Source: Planctomycetota bacterium
Lineage (GTDB): Bacteria > Planctomycetota > UBA1135 > JALUZX01
NCBI GenBank assembly: GCA_027011425.1
Contig: JALUZX010000122.1
Coordinates: forward strand, 1 to 12,703
Direction of reading: 5' to 3'
Length of the DNA: 12,703 nt
Below, piece after piece: positions 6,111-12,703 of this stretch. The notes beneath the pieces were generated by a model. It saw only the letters and a program-made list of their open reading frames with translations, made no database searches and was not told where the DNA came from. The position numbers were made by a program, and so were the translations under genes. Every line of letters starts with the position of its first letter. Positions within the stretch are counted from its first letter, which is position 1.

Positions 6111-7517
6111 TCAACCCAGCATCACCTGCTCTTCAGGATAGCCGACCTTGGGGCCTTTTTCCGGTCCTCGCGCGAAAGTGGCGAGGGTGAGGGGGCCCAG
6201 CCTTCCGGCGAACATGAGGACCATCAGCGTCGCCTTGCCCAGGCCCGAAAGGGTGGGCGTGACCCCCGTGGAAAGGCCCACTGTTCCCAGGGCGGAAGCG
6301 GCCTCGAAAAAGTAGGCAGTAAGAAAGCTCCCCTGTTTGTGGAAGGGCACGGGTTTCCCCTCGGTGAGGGAAAGAACGAAGGTCCCGGCCGCCAGGAGGA
6401 GGAAGACCGAGGAAGCGATGACCACTGAACGCTTGCCCGCCTCCAGGGGGATCTCTCTCTTGAAGATCGTCACGTTCTCCTCGCCCCGGAGCCAGGAGCG
6501 GAGGGAGGCGAAGAACACCACGAAGGTGGTGGTCTTCATGCCTCCCGCCGTGGAACCCGGGGACCCGCCCACGAGCATCAGGCAGACCAGGAGGAGGAGG
6601 GCCGGGGTGGAGAGGGCTCCCATGTCCAGGGTGTTGAAGCCCGCCGTCCGGGGGGTCACGGACTGGAAGAGGGAAGCCAGGGCCTTCTCTCCCGCTGGAA
6701 GTCCGGCCAGGGAATTCCCCGATTCGAAAAGAAAGAAGAGGACGGCACCCAGGACGATCAGACTCAGGGTCGTCCAGAAGACCAGCCTCGTGTGCAGGCT
6801 GAAGAGGACGGGCAGGTCCTTTTTGCGGTGGTGGAAGATCCTCCTGGTGACCTCGAAGAGGACCACGTGTCCCAGGCCCCCCGTCACGATGAGCCCCAGG
6901 ATCACCAGGTTCACCCACGGGTCGCCCCGGAAGCGGACCAGGCTGTCGCTCCAGAGAGAGAACCCGGCGTTGCAGAAGGCCGAGACGGAATGGAAGAGGG
7001 CCGGAAAGAGGGCGGCCTGGTTTGCTCCAAGCCGGATCCAAAGGAGCAAGGCCCCCAAAGCCTCCACCACGGCCGTAACGACCACGATGAAGACAAGGAT
7101 CTTGCCGAACTTCCCCGAGGACTGCTCGGGGAGGAAGACGTCCTGGAGGACGTAGTGGTTCCTGAGAGAGAGCCTCCGGCCGAGAAGAGAGCCCAGGAAG
7201 GCCGAGAAGGTCATGATCCCCAGGCCTCCGACCTGGATGAGCCCCAGGATCACCCACTGGCCGGCCAGGGAGAAATCCCCCCCCGTGTCCTTGGTCACCA
7301 GACCCGTGACGCAGACGGCGGAGACCGAGGTAAACAGCCCGTCCAGGAAGGCCACGGGGTGGACCTGGCAGAAGGGCATGCTGAGAAGGGCCCCGCCCAG
7401 GAGGATGACGGCGGCGAAGCTGAGGATCAGCACCGCCTGGGGCCGGGCAAGAAGCCCTCCCAAACCTCCTTCCTTGGACGGGGAAGGAGAGTCTTCCCCG
7501 GGAAAGTCATCCCTCAC
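6111..7517 (-). CDS. ktrB: KtrB/TrkH-type potassium channel subunit
   Basis: This 468-residue integral membrane protein has four M1-P-M2 repeats forming a potassium (or sodium-coupled potassium) pore. The four selectivity-filter loops are visible: CVTGL (69-73), CNAGF (182-186), RTAGF (290-294) and GTVGL (411-415). The conserved gating loop after the third pore, GGSPGSTAGGMKTTT (317-331), is present. The C-terminus ends 'YPEEQVMLG', typical of KtrB. About 24 charged residues precede the first membrane helix (about 26-48). The start is GTG at 7517, chosen because GGAGG lies 7 bases upstream; it overlaps the end of lgt by 11 bases, so the two are likely translationally coupled. Its partner KtrA is encoded immediately downstream. 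Confidence 0.95.
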   Translation of the reverse strand: MRDDFPGEDSPSPSKEGGLGGLLARPQAVLILSFAAVILLGGALLSMPFCQVHPVAFLDGLFTSVSAVCVTGLVTKDTGGDFSLAGQWVILGLIQVGGLGIMTFSAFLGSLLGRRLSLRNHYVLQDVFLPEQSSGKFGKILVFIVVVTAVVEALGALLLWIRLGANQAALFPALFHSVSAFCNAGFSLWSDSLVRFRGDPWVNLVILGLIVTGGLGHVVLFEVTRRIFHHRKKDLPVLFSLHTRLVFWTTLSLIVLGAVLFFLFESGNSLAGLPAGEKALASLFQSVTPRTAGFNTLDMGALSTPALLLLVCLMLVGGSPGSTAGGMKTTTFVVFFASLRSWLRGEENVTIFKREIPLEAGKRSVVIASSVFLLLAAGTFVLSLTEGKPVPFHKQGSFLTAYFFEAASALGTVGLSTGVTPTLSGLGKATLMVLMFAGRLGPLTLATFARGPEKGPKVGYPEEQVMLG

Positions 7518-8454
7518 GGGACTTCCTCCGGAAGGAACACCACCAGTAGATGAGCCCGGCGGCGAGGATCATGAGAAAGCAGAGTTCCTGGCCCCGCGAG
7601 AAGGGCCCCAGGACGAACCCGAGCTGGGGATCGGGCTGGCGGAAGAACTCGATGAAGAAGCGGAAGAAACCGTATCCACCAAGGAAGAACGCCACGTAGG
7701 CCCCCGGAGGAAGGCGGAACCCCTTCTTCCGGTCCCAGGTATAGATGCGCCAGAGGATGAGCCCCAGGACGACGCCTTCCAGGAGGGCCTCGTAGACCTG
7801 GGAAGGGTGGCGGAGGGGAACCAGGGGGGCGATCTTCTCCCAGGTTCCGTCCTTGAGGGCCTTGAGGATGGCCACCTCTTCCTCCCGGGGATTGCGCGTG
7901 ACATAGGGAAGCCTTCCCAGTTCCCGCAATTTTTCCAGGGCCACCGGGTCCCGGGGGAAGCGCATCCCCCAGGGGAGCCGGGAGGGAGCCACGCGCCCGA
8001 AGAGTTCGCCGTTGATGAAGTTGGCCATTCGGACAAGAAAGATCCCGGGAGTGATGGCCAGGGCCAGGCCGTCACCCACCCGCCAGAAAGGTGCTTTCTT
8101 GATCCTGGTGTAGAGGATCGTGGCGACAGCGACCCCCAGCAGGCCCCCATGGAAGGAAAGCCCCCCGGTCCAGATCTTCACCAGGTCTCCCGGGTGGGTG
8201 AGGAGGGAGGGCTCGTAGAAGAGGGCGTATCCGAGCCGGCCCCCCAGGACCACTCCCACGACGAGCCAGAGCAGGAAGTCCGCCGTGGCTTCGGGGGAGA
8301 GGGGGAAGAACCCCCGCCGGGAGAGCTTCTTGAGGATCCAAAGCCCGGCGGCGAATCCAACGAGATACATCAATCCGTACCAACGGATGGCCAGGCCCCC
8401 TCCCAGGGGGAGGAGGACCGGATCGATGCCGTGATAGGGGATCTCTCCCAGCAT
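7507..8454 (-). CDS. lgt: Prolipoprotein diacylglyceryl transferase
   Basis: Lgt moves diacylglycerol from phosphatidylglycerol to the lipobox cysteine of prolipoproteins in the inner membrane. This 315-residue protein has the family motifs: IRWYG (23-27, Y26), GGRLGY (71-76), GGLSFHGG with H102 (E. coli H103), the signature RMANFINGELFGR (142-154), RHPSQVYEALLEG (215-227) and FRFFIEFFRQPD (264-275, R265). About seven membrane helices are expected. Residues 172-212, a charged loop between 'RFPRDP' and 'RHPSQ', are somewhat longer than usual. The ATG at 8454 has AGGAG about 10 bases upstream and begins at the usual place before the first membrane helix. It is the first gene of the minus-strand unit with ktrB and ktrA. 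No biochemical link between lipidation and potassium uptake is known to me, so the grouping may be a matter of expression only. Confidence 0.97.
   Translation of the reverse strand: MLGEIPYHGIDPVLLPLGGGLAIRWYGLMYLVGFAAGLWILKKLSRRGFFPLSPEATADFLLWLVVGVVLGGRLGYALFYEPSLLTHPGDLVKIWTGGLSFHGGLLGVAVATILYTRIKKAPFWRVGDGLALAITPGIFLVRMANFINGELFGRVAPSRLPWGMRFPRDPVALEKLRELGRLPYVTRNPREEEVAILKALKDGTWEKIAPLVPLRHPSQVYEALLEGVVLGLILWRIYTWDRKKGFRLPPGAYVAFFLGGYGFFRFFIEFFRQPDPQLGFVLGPFSRGQELCFLMILAAGLIYWWCSFRRKSREG
7525..7529 (-). promoter_or_regulatory. Ribosome binding site selecting the ktrB GTG start
   Basis: GGAGG on the minus strand lies 7 bases before GTG 7517, inside the 3' end of lgt. This is why the non-ATG start was chosen for ktrB. 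Confidence 0.65.
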
Positions 8455-8496
8455 GGGCGCCGAACTCCTGATCTACCCGGACCTCAGGCCATGGAA

Positions 8497-8512
8497 GCAT
8501 GGGATCCTATGC
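8497..8512. promoter_or_regulatory. Imperfect 16-base palindrome, possible operator between lgt and gmhA
   Basis: GCATGGGATCCTATGC reads the same on both strands at 14 of 16 positions. It lies 42-58 bases upstream of lgt in the divergent region, a position suited to a dimeric regulator. On the minus strand it contains TAGGAT, a weak -10-like hexamer, without a good -35. No regulator gene is adjacent, so the role is speculative. Confidence 0.25.
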
Positions 8513-8551
8513 AAGGAGGGAGCCCTCCGCCAGTGACGCTTCCGACAAAAG

Positions 8552-8578
8552 TCGTTGGGGGCGGCCGGGCCCCAACGA
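8552..8578. promoter_or_regulatory. Perfect 9-base inverted repeat upstream of gmhA
   Basis: TCGTTGGGG (8552-8560) and CCCCAACGA (8570-8578) are perfectly complementary around a 9-base loop. They lie 37 bases before the gmhA start, in the 160-base divergent gap. As RNA it would form a strong hairpin in the gmhA leader; as DNA it could be an operator. On the minus strand it is followed by CTTTTG, too short a T run for a convincing terminator. This is the strongest inverted repeat I see in the window. Confidence 0.4.
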
Positions 8579-8614
8579 GTTGAGCGCCCCCTCCCCGGAG
8601 GGTAGCCTGAGTTC

Positions 8615-9190
8615 ATGGAACCTAAGCCAGACCTCATCGAAACCGCCATCCGGGAAAGCCTCCGCGCCAAGGAGGCCCTCCTGGCTCTCAGGAAAGAGAT
8701 CGAAGATTTCTGCCGCCTGGGCCGGTCCGTCCTGGATGGGGGGGGAAAGATCCTCTTTTGCGGGAACGGAGGAAGCGCCTGCGACGCCGCCCACGCCTCC
8801 TGCGAGCTGGTAGGCTGGTTCCGGGACAAGGAAAGGGGGCCCCTGCCGGCCTTGGCCCTGGGCTTCGAAACCCCGGCCCTAACGGCCATGGCCAACGACA
8901 AGGGCTACGAGGAGGTCTTCGCCCGGCAGGTCCAGGCCCTGGGCCGCCCGGGGGACCTGCTCGTGGGGATCTCCACGTCGGGCCGCTCCCTTTCGGTGGT
9001 CCGGGCCCTGGAGCGGGCCTCCGCCCTGGGCCTCAAGACTGCGGCCCTCACCGGAGAGGAAGGGGGACCCGCAGCCCGGGCGGCGGGCCTGGCCCTTCGG
9101 GTCCCCTGCCGGGACACCCCTCGAATCCAGGAATGCCACCTCCTGGTGCTCCACATCTTCTCGGAGTGGCTGGAGAGCCGCTCTGCCTGA
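8615..9190 (+). CDS. gmhA: Sedoheptulose-7-phosphate isomerase (SIS domain, GmhA type)
   Basis: GmhA converts sedoheptulose 7-phosphate to manno-heptose 7-phosphate, the first step of ADP-heptose synthesis for the LPS inner core. The 191-residue length matches the family. Motifs are CGNGGS (49-54), DAAH with H60 and E64 (equivalent to E. coli H61 and E65), ND at 94-95, GISTSG (118-123) with phosphate-binding serines, and RIQECHLLVLH (170-180) with Q172 and H180. All active-site positions expected for GmhA are present, which favours it over DiaA or sugar-phosphate isomerase relatives that share the SIS fold. The ATG at 8615 has GGAGGG about 12 bases upstream. No other heptose or LPS genes are in the window. 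It is divergent from lgt and followed 84 bases later by mgtE. Confidence 0.88.
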   Translation: MEPKPDLIETAIRESLRAKEALLALRKEIEDFCRLGRSVLDGGGKILFCGNGGSACDAAHASCELVGWFRDKERGPLPALALGFETPALTAMANDKGYEEVFARQVQALGRPGDLLVGISTSGRSLSVVRALERASALGLKTAALTGEEGGPAARAAGLALRVPCRDTPRIQECHLLVLHIFSEWLESRSA

Positions 9191-9218
9191 ACAAGGAATC
9201 CGTGTTTTTTCCCCTCCT

Positions 9219-9241
9219 GGTTTTCCCCCGGGGGGAGAACC
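9219..9241 (+). terminator. Hairpin between gmhA and mgtE (weak terminator or mgtE leader element)
   Basis: GGTTTTCCC (9219-9227) pairs with GGGAGAACC (9233-9241) over nine pairs, including one G-T, around a CCGGG loop. It is followed by pyrimidine-rich DNA (CCTATTCTTCCCC) rather than a T run, and preceded by a T6 run at 9205-9210. It ends 21 bases before the strong mgtE Shine-Dalgarno. The whole gap is 84 bases, too short for a full M-box magnesium riboswitch. Confidence 0.35.
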
Positions 9242-9262
9242 CCTATTCTTCCCCTACCTGCC

Positions 9263-9268
9263 AGGAGG
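9263..9268 (+). promoter_or_regulatory. Strong ribosome binding site of mgtE
   Basis: AGGAGG lies 6 bases before ATG 9275. It is the best ribosome binding site in the window and fixes the mgtE start. Confidence 0.75.
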
Positions 9269-9274
9269 TTCGAC

Positions 9275-10645
9275 ATGCAAGACATCACCCGGCTCATCCT
9301 TCCCGACGTCCGGGAACACCTCGCCCAGGGGGACCATGAAGATGTAGCCCGGGAACTGGAGAGACTCCACCCGGCGGACATCGCCGACATCCTCTCCCAC
9401 CTGGACCCCGAAGAGGGTGCGGCCCTCTTCCTGGCCCTTTCCCCGAAGGACAGGGTCGATGTCTTCGAGCACCTGGACGAAAGCGTCCAGGTGGACCTGG
9501 TGGAACGGGTGGGACGGGGGCCCATGGTGGAGGTCATCGAGGCTCTTTCGTCGGACGACAGGGCCGACTTGATCCAAGCCCTTCCCGAAGAAACCCGAAA
9601 GGAGATCCTTCCCCTCCTGGCCCAGGCCGACCGGAACGAAGTCCGGCGCCTCCTCTCCTACCCGGAGGACTCGGCCGGGGCCTTGATGTCCACGGAGTTC
9701 GCCGCCATCCCTCCCGACATCACCGTCCGGGAAGCCCTGGAATCCTTGAGAAGGATCGCCCCCAGCCGGGAGACCATCTACTACATCTACGTCCTGGACG
9801 AAAACCAGCGCCTCGTGGGTGTCCTCTCCTTGAAGGACCTGGTCCTGGCCCACCCGGACGACCGGATCCAGGACATCATGACCAAGGACGTCATCGAGGT
9901 CCGTGTGGACGACGACCAGGAGGAAGTGGCGCGGGCCGTGGAGAAATACGACTTCCTGGCCATTCCCGTGGTGGACGACCTGGGCCGCATGGTGGGGATC
10001 GTCACCCAGGACGACGTGATGGACGTCCTCAAGGAAGAGGCCACGGAGGACGCCCAGAAGATGGCGGCCATGGAACCCCTGGAGGCGAGCTACCTCCGCT
10101 CGGGATTCTTCGAACTGGTCCGCAAGCGGGGCACCTGGCTGGTCCTGCTCTTCTTCGGGGAATTGATCACATCCCAGACCCTGGCGGCCTACGAATCCAC
10201 CTGGTCCAGCCTCGCCATCCTGGTGGCCCTGATCCCCCTGATCAATTCCAGTGGAGGGAATACGGGGGGGCAATCGGCGGTGCTCGTGATCCGGTCCCTG
10301 GCGCTGGGGGAGATCACCCCCGGGGATTGGTTCCGGGTGGTGCTCAGGGAGATCGGCCAGGGCCTCGTGCTGGGGATGATCCTCGCCCTGGTGGGGGTGT
10401 GCCGGGTCCTCTTCTGGGGGGACGCGGGAAACGTCGTCCCCGAGATGCGGCTGGCTCTGGCCGTGGCGCTCTCCCTGCTCACGGTGGTCACCCTGGGGGC
10501 CTTCCTTGGCTCCACGATCCCCATGGTCTTCAAGAAGCTTGGAATGGACCCGGCGGTCATGTCCAACCCCTCCCTCTCGGTGACCATGGACATCCTGGGG
10601 ATGCTCACCTACTTCAACGTGGTGCGCCTGGTCCTGCAGATCTGA
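9275..10645 (+). CDS. mgtE: MgtE magnesium channel/transporter
   Basis: MgtE is a dimeric, magnesium-gated channel of the inner membrane. This 456-residue protein has the full family layout: a helical MgtE-N superhelix (1-130) with 'HPADIADIL' and 'LDPEEGAALFLAL'; the 'PEDSAGALMST' link at 130-140; two CBS domains (about 137-195 and 200-258) that sense magnesium; a connecting helix (259-275); and five membrane helices (about 285-456). The signature NSSGGNTGGQS is at 324-334, and DPAVMSNPS with the pore aspartate D439 (MDILG) at 425-442. Length equals that of typical family members, so it is complete. It is probably transcribed on its own or with gmhA. It ends 18 bases from the converging pcnB stop, with no room for a separate terminator. 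Confidence 0.97.
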   Translation: MQDITRLILPDVREHLAQGDHEDVARELERLHPADIADILSHLDPEEGAALFLALSPKDRVDVFEHLDESVQVDLVERVGRGPMVEVIEALSSDDRADLIQALPEETRKEILPLLAQADRNEVRRLLSYPEDSAGALMSTEFAAIPPDITVREALESLRRIAPSRETIYYIYVLDENQRLVGVLSLKDLVLAHPDDRIQDIMTKDVIEVRVDDDQEEVARAVEKYDFLAIPVVDDLGRMVGIVTQDDVMDVLKEEATEDAQKMAAMEPLEASYLRSGFFELVRKRGTWLVLLFFGELITSQTLAAYESTWSSLAILVALIPLINSSGGNTGGQSAVLVIRSLALGEITPGDWFRVVLREIGQGLVLGMILALVGVCRVLFWGDAGNVVPEMRLALAVALSLLTVVTLGAFLGSTIPMVFKKLGMDPAVMSNPSLSVTMDILGMLTYFNVVRLVLQI

Positions 10646-10663
10646 CGGGAGACGGCTTCGCCC

Positions 10664-12325
10664 CTACCAATCTCCCCAGGAGGGCTCCTCGCCGGGAGAC
10701 TCGGGCCGGGTCTTCTCGGGCCGGACCTTTACGGCTGGGGGGATGTCCCTCTCCTCTTCGCTGGGAATCCTGCACCTGCCTTCGGGGGGGCACATGGTTT
10801 CCTTGGGATCCCGGCGGGAACGCTTCTTCTTGCGCGTATCCTTTTTTGCCTGGGGACGTGATGTCCTGGCATCCTTTTTCTCTTTCCGGGTCCCTTTTTT
10901 CACGCCGGCCGCCTTGGGCTCTTCCCCGCCGGAGGAAGCCGGTTCCACATCGAGAGTCTTCCCGTCCCTTCGCTTCCGGCCCTTCCGGGCCTTCTTTTTT
11001 TTCTTCACGCCCTCCCCGGGAGTCGAAGAAGCCACCGGAGCGGGGGCGGGCTTCCCGGCGTCCTTCTTTTCTTTCTTGGGGGGAACCTCCCGGGCCGGAG
11101 GGAGTCGATCCTCCTCTCCCCTGGACTCCTCGGCCAGGCGCTCCTGCCACCTCCTGTAAACATCCCACCCCGTTCCCAGGGCGAGACAACGCAGGTGGAA
11201 GAGCTTGAGGGCCTCGGGGAAGTAGGACATGGACAGGAAGGTCCGGACCCTGAAACGCCTTTTCTTTTCGGTGAACCGCCTTTGGGCCCCGCACAGGCGC
11301 TTGACCGAGGCCCGGTCCCGGCGGGAGAGGCGGCACCACTGGGCGAAGGGATCCAGGAGCCCGCTGATCGCCTCCATGGAGTCCTCGCCGGCGAGACGCC
11401 TGGATTCGGAGGGCTCAAGGAAGAGTGCGGACAGAACGAACCCGTTGGACGGCTCCTCCGGATGGGAGGAGATCACCGTGTCCAGGGCCTCCAGGTGCCT
11501 CCAGAAACGATCCCTCTCGGCGGGAGAGACCCGGTCCAGCCACTCCGCCAGGGTGGGAAGGATCACCTTCAATGCCCCGACCTGGCGGAGCATCTGGAAG
11601 GCTCCCAGGGCGTTGGCCGAGCGCAGGAGCCGGAAGATCTCCTCCAGAATCCTTGGCGGGGCCGCCCGGGAAAGATCGGGCGCGACCTTCTTCATGGCCT
11701 CCCAACCCTCCGGGTCTACTTCGAACCCCAGGCGGGTGGTGAACTTTACGGCCCTGAGAATCCGCACGGGGTCCTCGCGGAAACGGCGCATGGGATCCCC
11801 GATGGTCCGGATCCGCCGGGCCTTCAGGTCCCCAAGTCCCTGGACCCAGTCGATCACGGCATGCCTCTGGGTGTCGTAGAAAAGACCGTTCACCGTGAAG
11901 TCTCTCCGCCGGGCGTCCTCTTCGGCCGTGCCGAAGACGTTGTCCTGCTGGATCAGGAGATCCCCCTCGTCGGTGTCCTCCACGCCCACGGGGGTCTTCC
12001 GGAAGGTGGATACCTCCAGGATCTTCTCCCCGAAGAAGAGGTGGGCCAGCTTGAACCGCCTGCCGATGATCCGGGAATTCCGGAAGAGTTTCTTGATCTC
12101 CTTCGGCCGGGCCGAGGTGGCGATGTCGAAATCCTTGGGGGGCCTGCCGAGAAGCAGATCCCGGACGCACCCGCCCACCAGGTAGGCCTGGTAGCCGAAG
12201 TTCCTGAGCCGATGGATTACCTTGAGGGCGTCCGGGTCCAAGGCTTCCCTTGGGACCAAGGGGGCCTCAAGGATCCTGGGAAGTGCGCCCCCCCCGGTCC
12301 GGGAACCGCTTTTTTCGTCTTTCAT
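10664..12325 (-). CDS. pcnB: Poly(A) polymerase (PcnB type) with a basic C-terminal tail
   Basis: This class II nucleotidyltransferase adds poly(A) to RNA 3' ends, marking RNA for decay. With the ATG at 12325 it has 553 residues. The N-terminal 'LVPREALDPDALKV' (23-36) is typical of PcnB. The head domain has LVGGCVRDLLLG (49-60), catalytic DFD (65-67), FRNSRIIGRRFKLAH (81-95), RRRDFTVNGLFYD (139-151) and REDPVRILRAVKF (183-195). These PcnB-type sequences argue against a CCA-adding enzyme. From about 400 to the end the protein is low-complexity and Lys/Arg/Glu/Pro-rich, with KKKKK runs, probably disordered and RNA-binding. An upstream in-frame ATG at 12376 lacks a Shine-Dalgarno and sits next to a GC palindrome (12380-12395), and the codons between look non-coding. 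ATG 12325 has AAGGAAG about 14 bases upstream, so I prefer it, with moderate certainty. The gene converges on mgtE. Confidence 0.92.
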   Translation of the reverse strand: MKDEKSGSRTGGGALPRILEAPLVPREALDPDALKVIHRLRNFGYQAYLVGGCVRDLLLGRPPKDFDIATSARPKEIKKLFRNSRIIGRRFKLAHLFFGEKILEVSTFRKTPVGVEDTDEGDLLIQQDNVFGTAEEDARRRDFTVNGLFYDTQRHAVIDWVQGLGDLKARRIRTIGDPMRRFREDPVRILRAVKFTTRLGFEVDPEGWEAMKKVAPDLSRAAPPRILEEIFRLLRSANALGAFQMLRQVGALKVILPTLAEWLDRVSPAERDRFWRHLEALDTVISSHPEEPSNGFVLSALFLEPSESRRLAGEDSMEAISGLLDPFAQWCRLSRRDRASVKRLCGAQRRFTEKKRRFRVRTFLSMSYFPEALKLFHLRCLALGTGWDVYRRWQERLAEESRGEEDRLPPAREVPPKKEKKDAGKPAPAPVASSTPGEGVKKKKKARKGRKRRDGKTLDVEPASSGGEEPKAAGVKKGTRKEKKDARTSRPQAKKDTRKKKRSRRDPKETMCPPEGRCRIPSEEERDIPPAVKVRPEKTRPESPGEEPSWGDW

Positions 12326-12379
12326 CGATTCAGGTGGTTCTTCCTTTCGGCGAGCCCCTTCCCTGAGTCCCTCCATGGA

Positions 12380-12395
12380 CCCGCGCCGCCGCGGG
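12380..12395. other. GC-rich perfect palindrome upstream of pcnB
   Basis: CCCGCG and CGCGGG are perfectly complementary around a 4-base loop. They lie 4 bases before the alternative pcnB ATG at 12376, in the 69-120 base gap after the Kelch-type gene. No T run follows on the minus strand, so it is not an obvious terminator. It would block ribosome access to ATG 12376, which is one reason for preferring the downstream start. Confidence 0.3.
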
Positions 12396-12445
12396 ATCTT
12401 TACCAGAGGACCGGGGTGGATACAACCCGGGCCCCTCCCAGGGGG

Positions 12446-12703
12446 TCAGGGGAAGAAGATTTCACAGGAGGAGAGGCTTTTGTTGGAAGAGCCTCCCGCC
12501 CCGGCGATGACCAGGAAATTCCCTTCCGGCAGGGGAACCACCATGTGCCCCGCCCGGGAAACGCGGAGGGAATACCTGTTGGAGGTGAAGGAGGAACCCG
12601 TGAAGATCTCGCAGGAGGCCAAGCCCACGGGTTTGGTGTAGGTTCCCGCGGCTCCACCCGAAACCAGGGCCTTGCCCCCGGGAAGGGGGGTCAGGGTGGG
12701 GAG
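12446..12703 (-). CDS. C-terminal end of a Kelch-type beta-propeller protein (5' end outside window)
   Basis: The minus-strand frame is open from the window edge to a TGA at 12446-12448, giving 85 residues. Two similar repeats of about 45 residues are visible. Each has a 'PLPGGKALVSGG' or 'PLPEGNFLVIAGAGG' strand, a loop with a Ser/Thr/Lys-rich insert, and a closing 'ASCEIF' or 'SSCEIF'. This is the Kelch/galactose-oxidase pattern (hydrophobic strand, GG, then E-[IV]-[FY]-[DS]-P). Such propellers are often secreted or cell-surface proteins, but the N-terminus, any signal peptide and other domains are out of view. It may be followed on the same strand by pcnB after about 70-120 bases. The last repeat ends at the stop, as expected of a propeller's closing blade. 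Confidence 0.65.
   Translation of the reverse strand, partial: LPTLTPLPGGKALVSGGAAGTYTKPVGLASCEIFTGSSFTSNRYSLRVSRAGHMVVPLPEGNFLVIAGAGGSSNKSLSSCEIFFP

Noticed and set aside
7213..8583. A 456-codon plus-strand open frame across lgt
   Set aside because: The lgt and ktrB motifs on the minus strand are unambiguous. The plus-strand translation is Pro/Gly/Glu-rich, without domains, and crosses two genes.
9191..9274. M-box magnesium riboswitch before mgtE
   Set aside because: The gap is 84 bases, about half the length needed, and shows only one simple hairpin.
10664..12325. CCA-adding tRNA nucleotidyltransferase instead of poly(A) polymerase
   Set aside because: The PcnB-specific N-terminal 'VPRE', the FRNSRIIGRRFKLAH block and the basic tail fit poly(A) polymerase, although the two families share the head domain and cannot be separated with complete certainty by eye.

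Overview
The window comes from a Gram-negative bacterium with high G+C DNA (roughly two-thirds G+C by eye). Codons mostly end in G or C, and AGGAG-type ribosome binding sites precede many genes. Lgt (lipoprotein lipidation) and a GmhA-type sedoheptulose-7-phosphate isomerase (LPS heptose) point to an outer membrane. No gene fixes the phylum. Genes of the MglA GTPase and MamK-like actin families suggest Planctomycetota, Myxococcota/Desulfobacterota or a related lineage, but this is a weak inference. There is no rRNA, tRNA, CRISPR array, phage or insertion sequence. No gap between genes reaches 300 bases.

Positions 1-587 hold the 3' end of an unrecognised gene. Positions 756-5259 hold the most interesting part, a probable four-gene plus-strand operon. 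It encodes a cytoplasmic BY-kinase-type P-loop ATPase with a C-terminal tyrosine cluster, a coiled-coil protein, a MamK-like bacterial actin, and a fusion of an MglA-type Ras-like GTPase to a soluble histidine kinase. The first three genes are joined by two 4-base GTGA start/stop overlaps, and the fourth starts 69 bases later. A nucleotide-driven filament, a coiled-coil partner, a P-loop ATPase and a GTPase coupled to phospho-signalling look like a cytoskeletal positioning or polarity module. No magnetosome genes accompany the actin. The GTPase has alanine where characterised MglA proteins have their catalytic arginine.

Positions 5410-8454 (minus strand) hold lgt-ktrB-ktrA. This is a lipoprotein diacylglyceryl transferase followed by a KtrB-type potassium channel subunit and its KtrA regulatory ring subunit; lgt and ktrB overlap by 11 bases. 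The operon converges with the cytoskeletal operon across a 150-base gap. It diverges from gmhA across a 160-base gap that holds two inverted repeats.

Positions 8615-10645 (plus strand) hold gmhA and mgtE (magnesium channel). Convergent to these on the minus strand is pcnB, a poly(A) polymerase with a lysine-rich tail of about 150 residues. Upstream of pcnB on the same strand is the C-terminal end of a Kelch-type beta-propeller protein that runs off the window.

The strongest candidate for a new system is the 756-5259 operon. The genes to its right are housekeeping and ion-transport genes with no obvious functional link to it.
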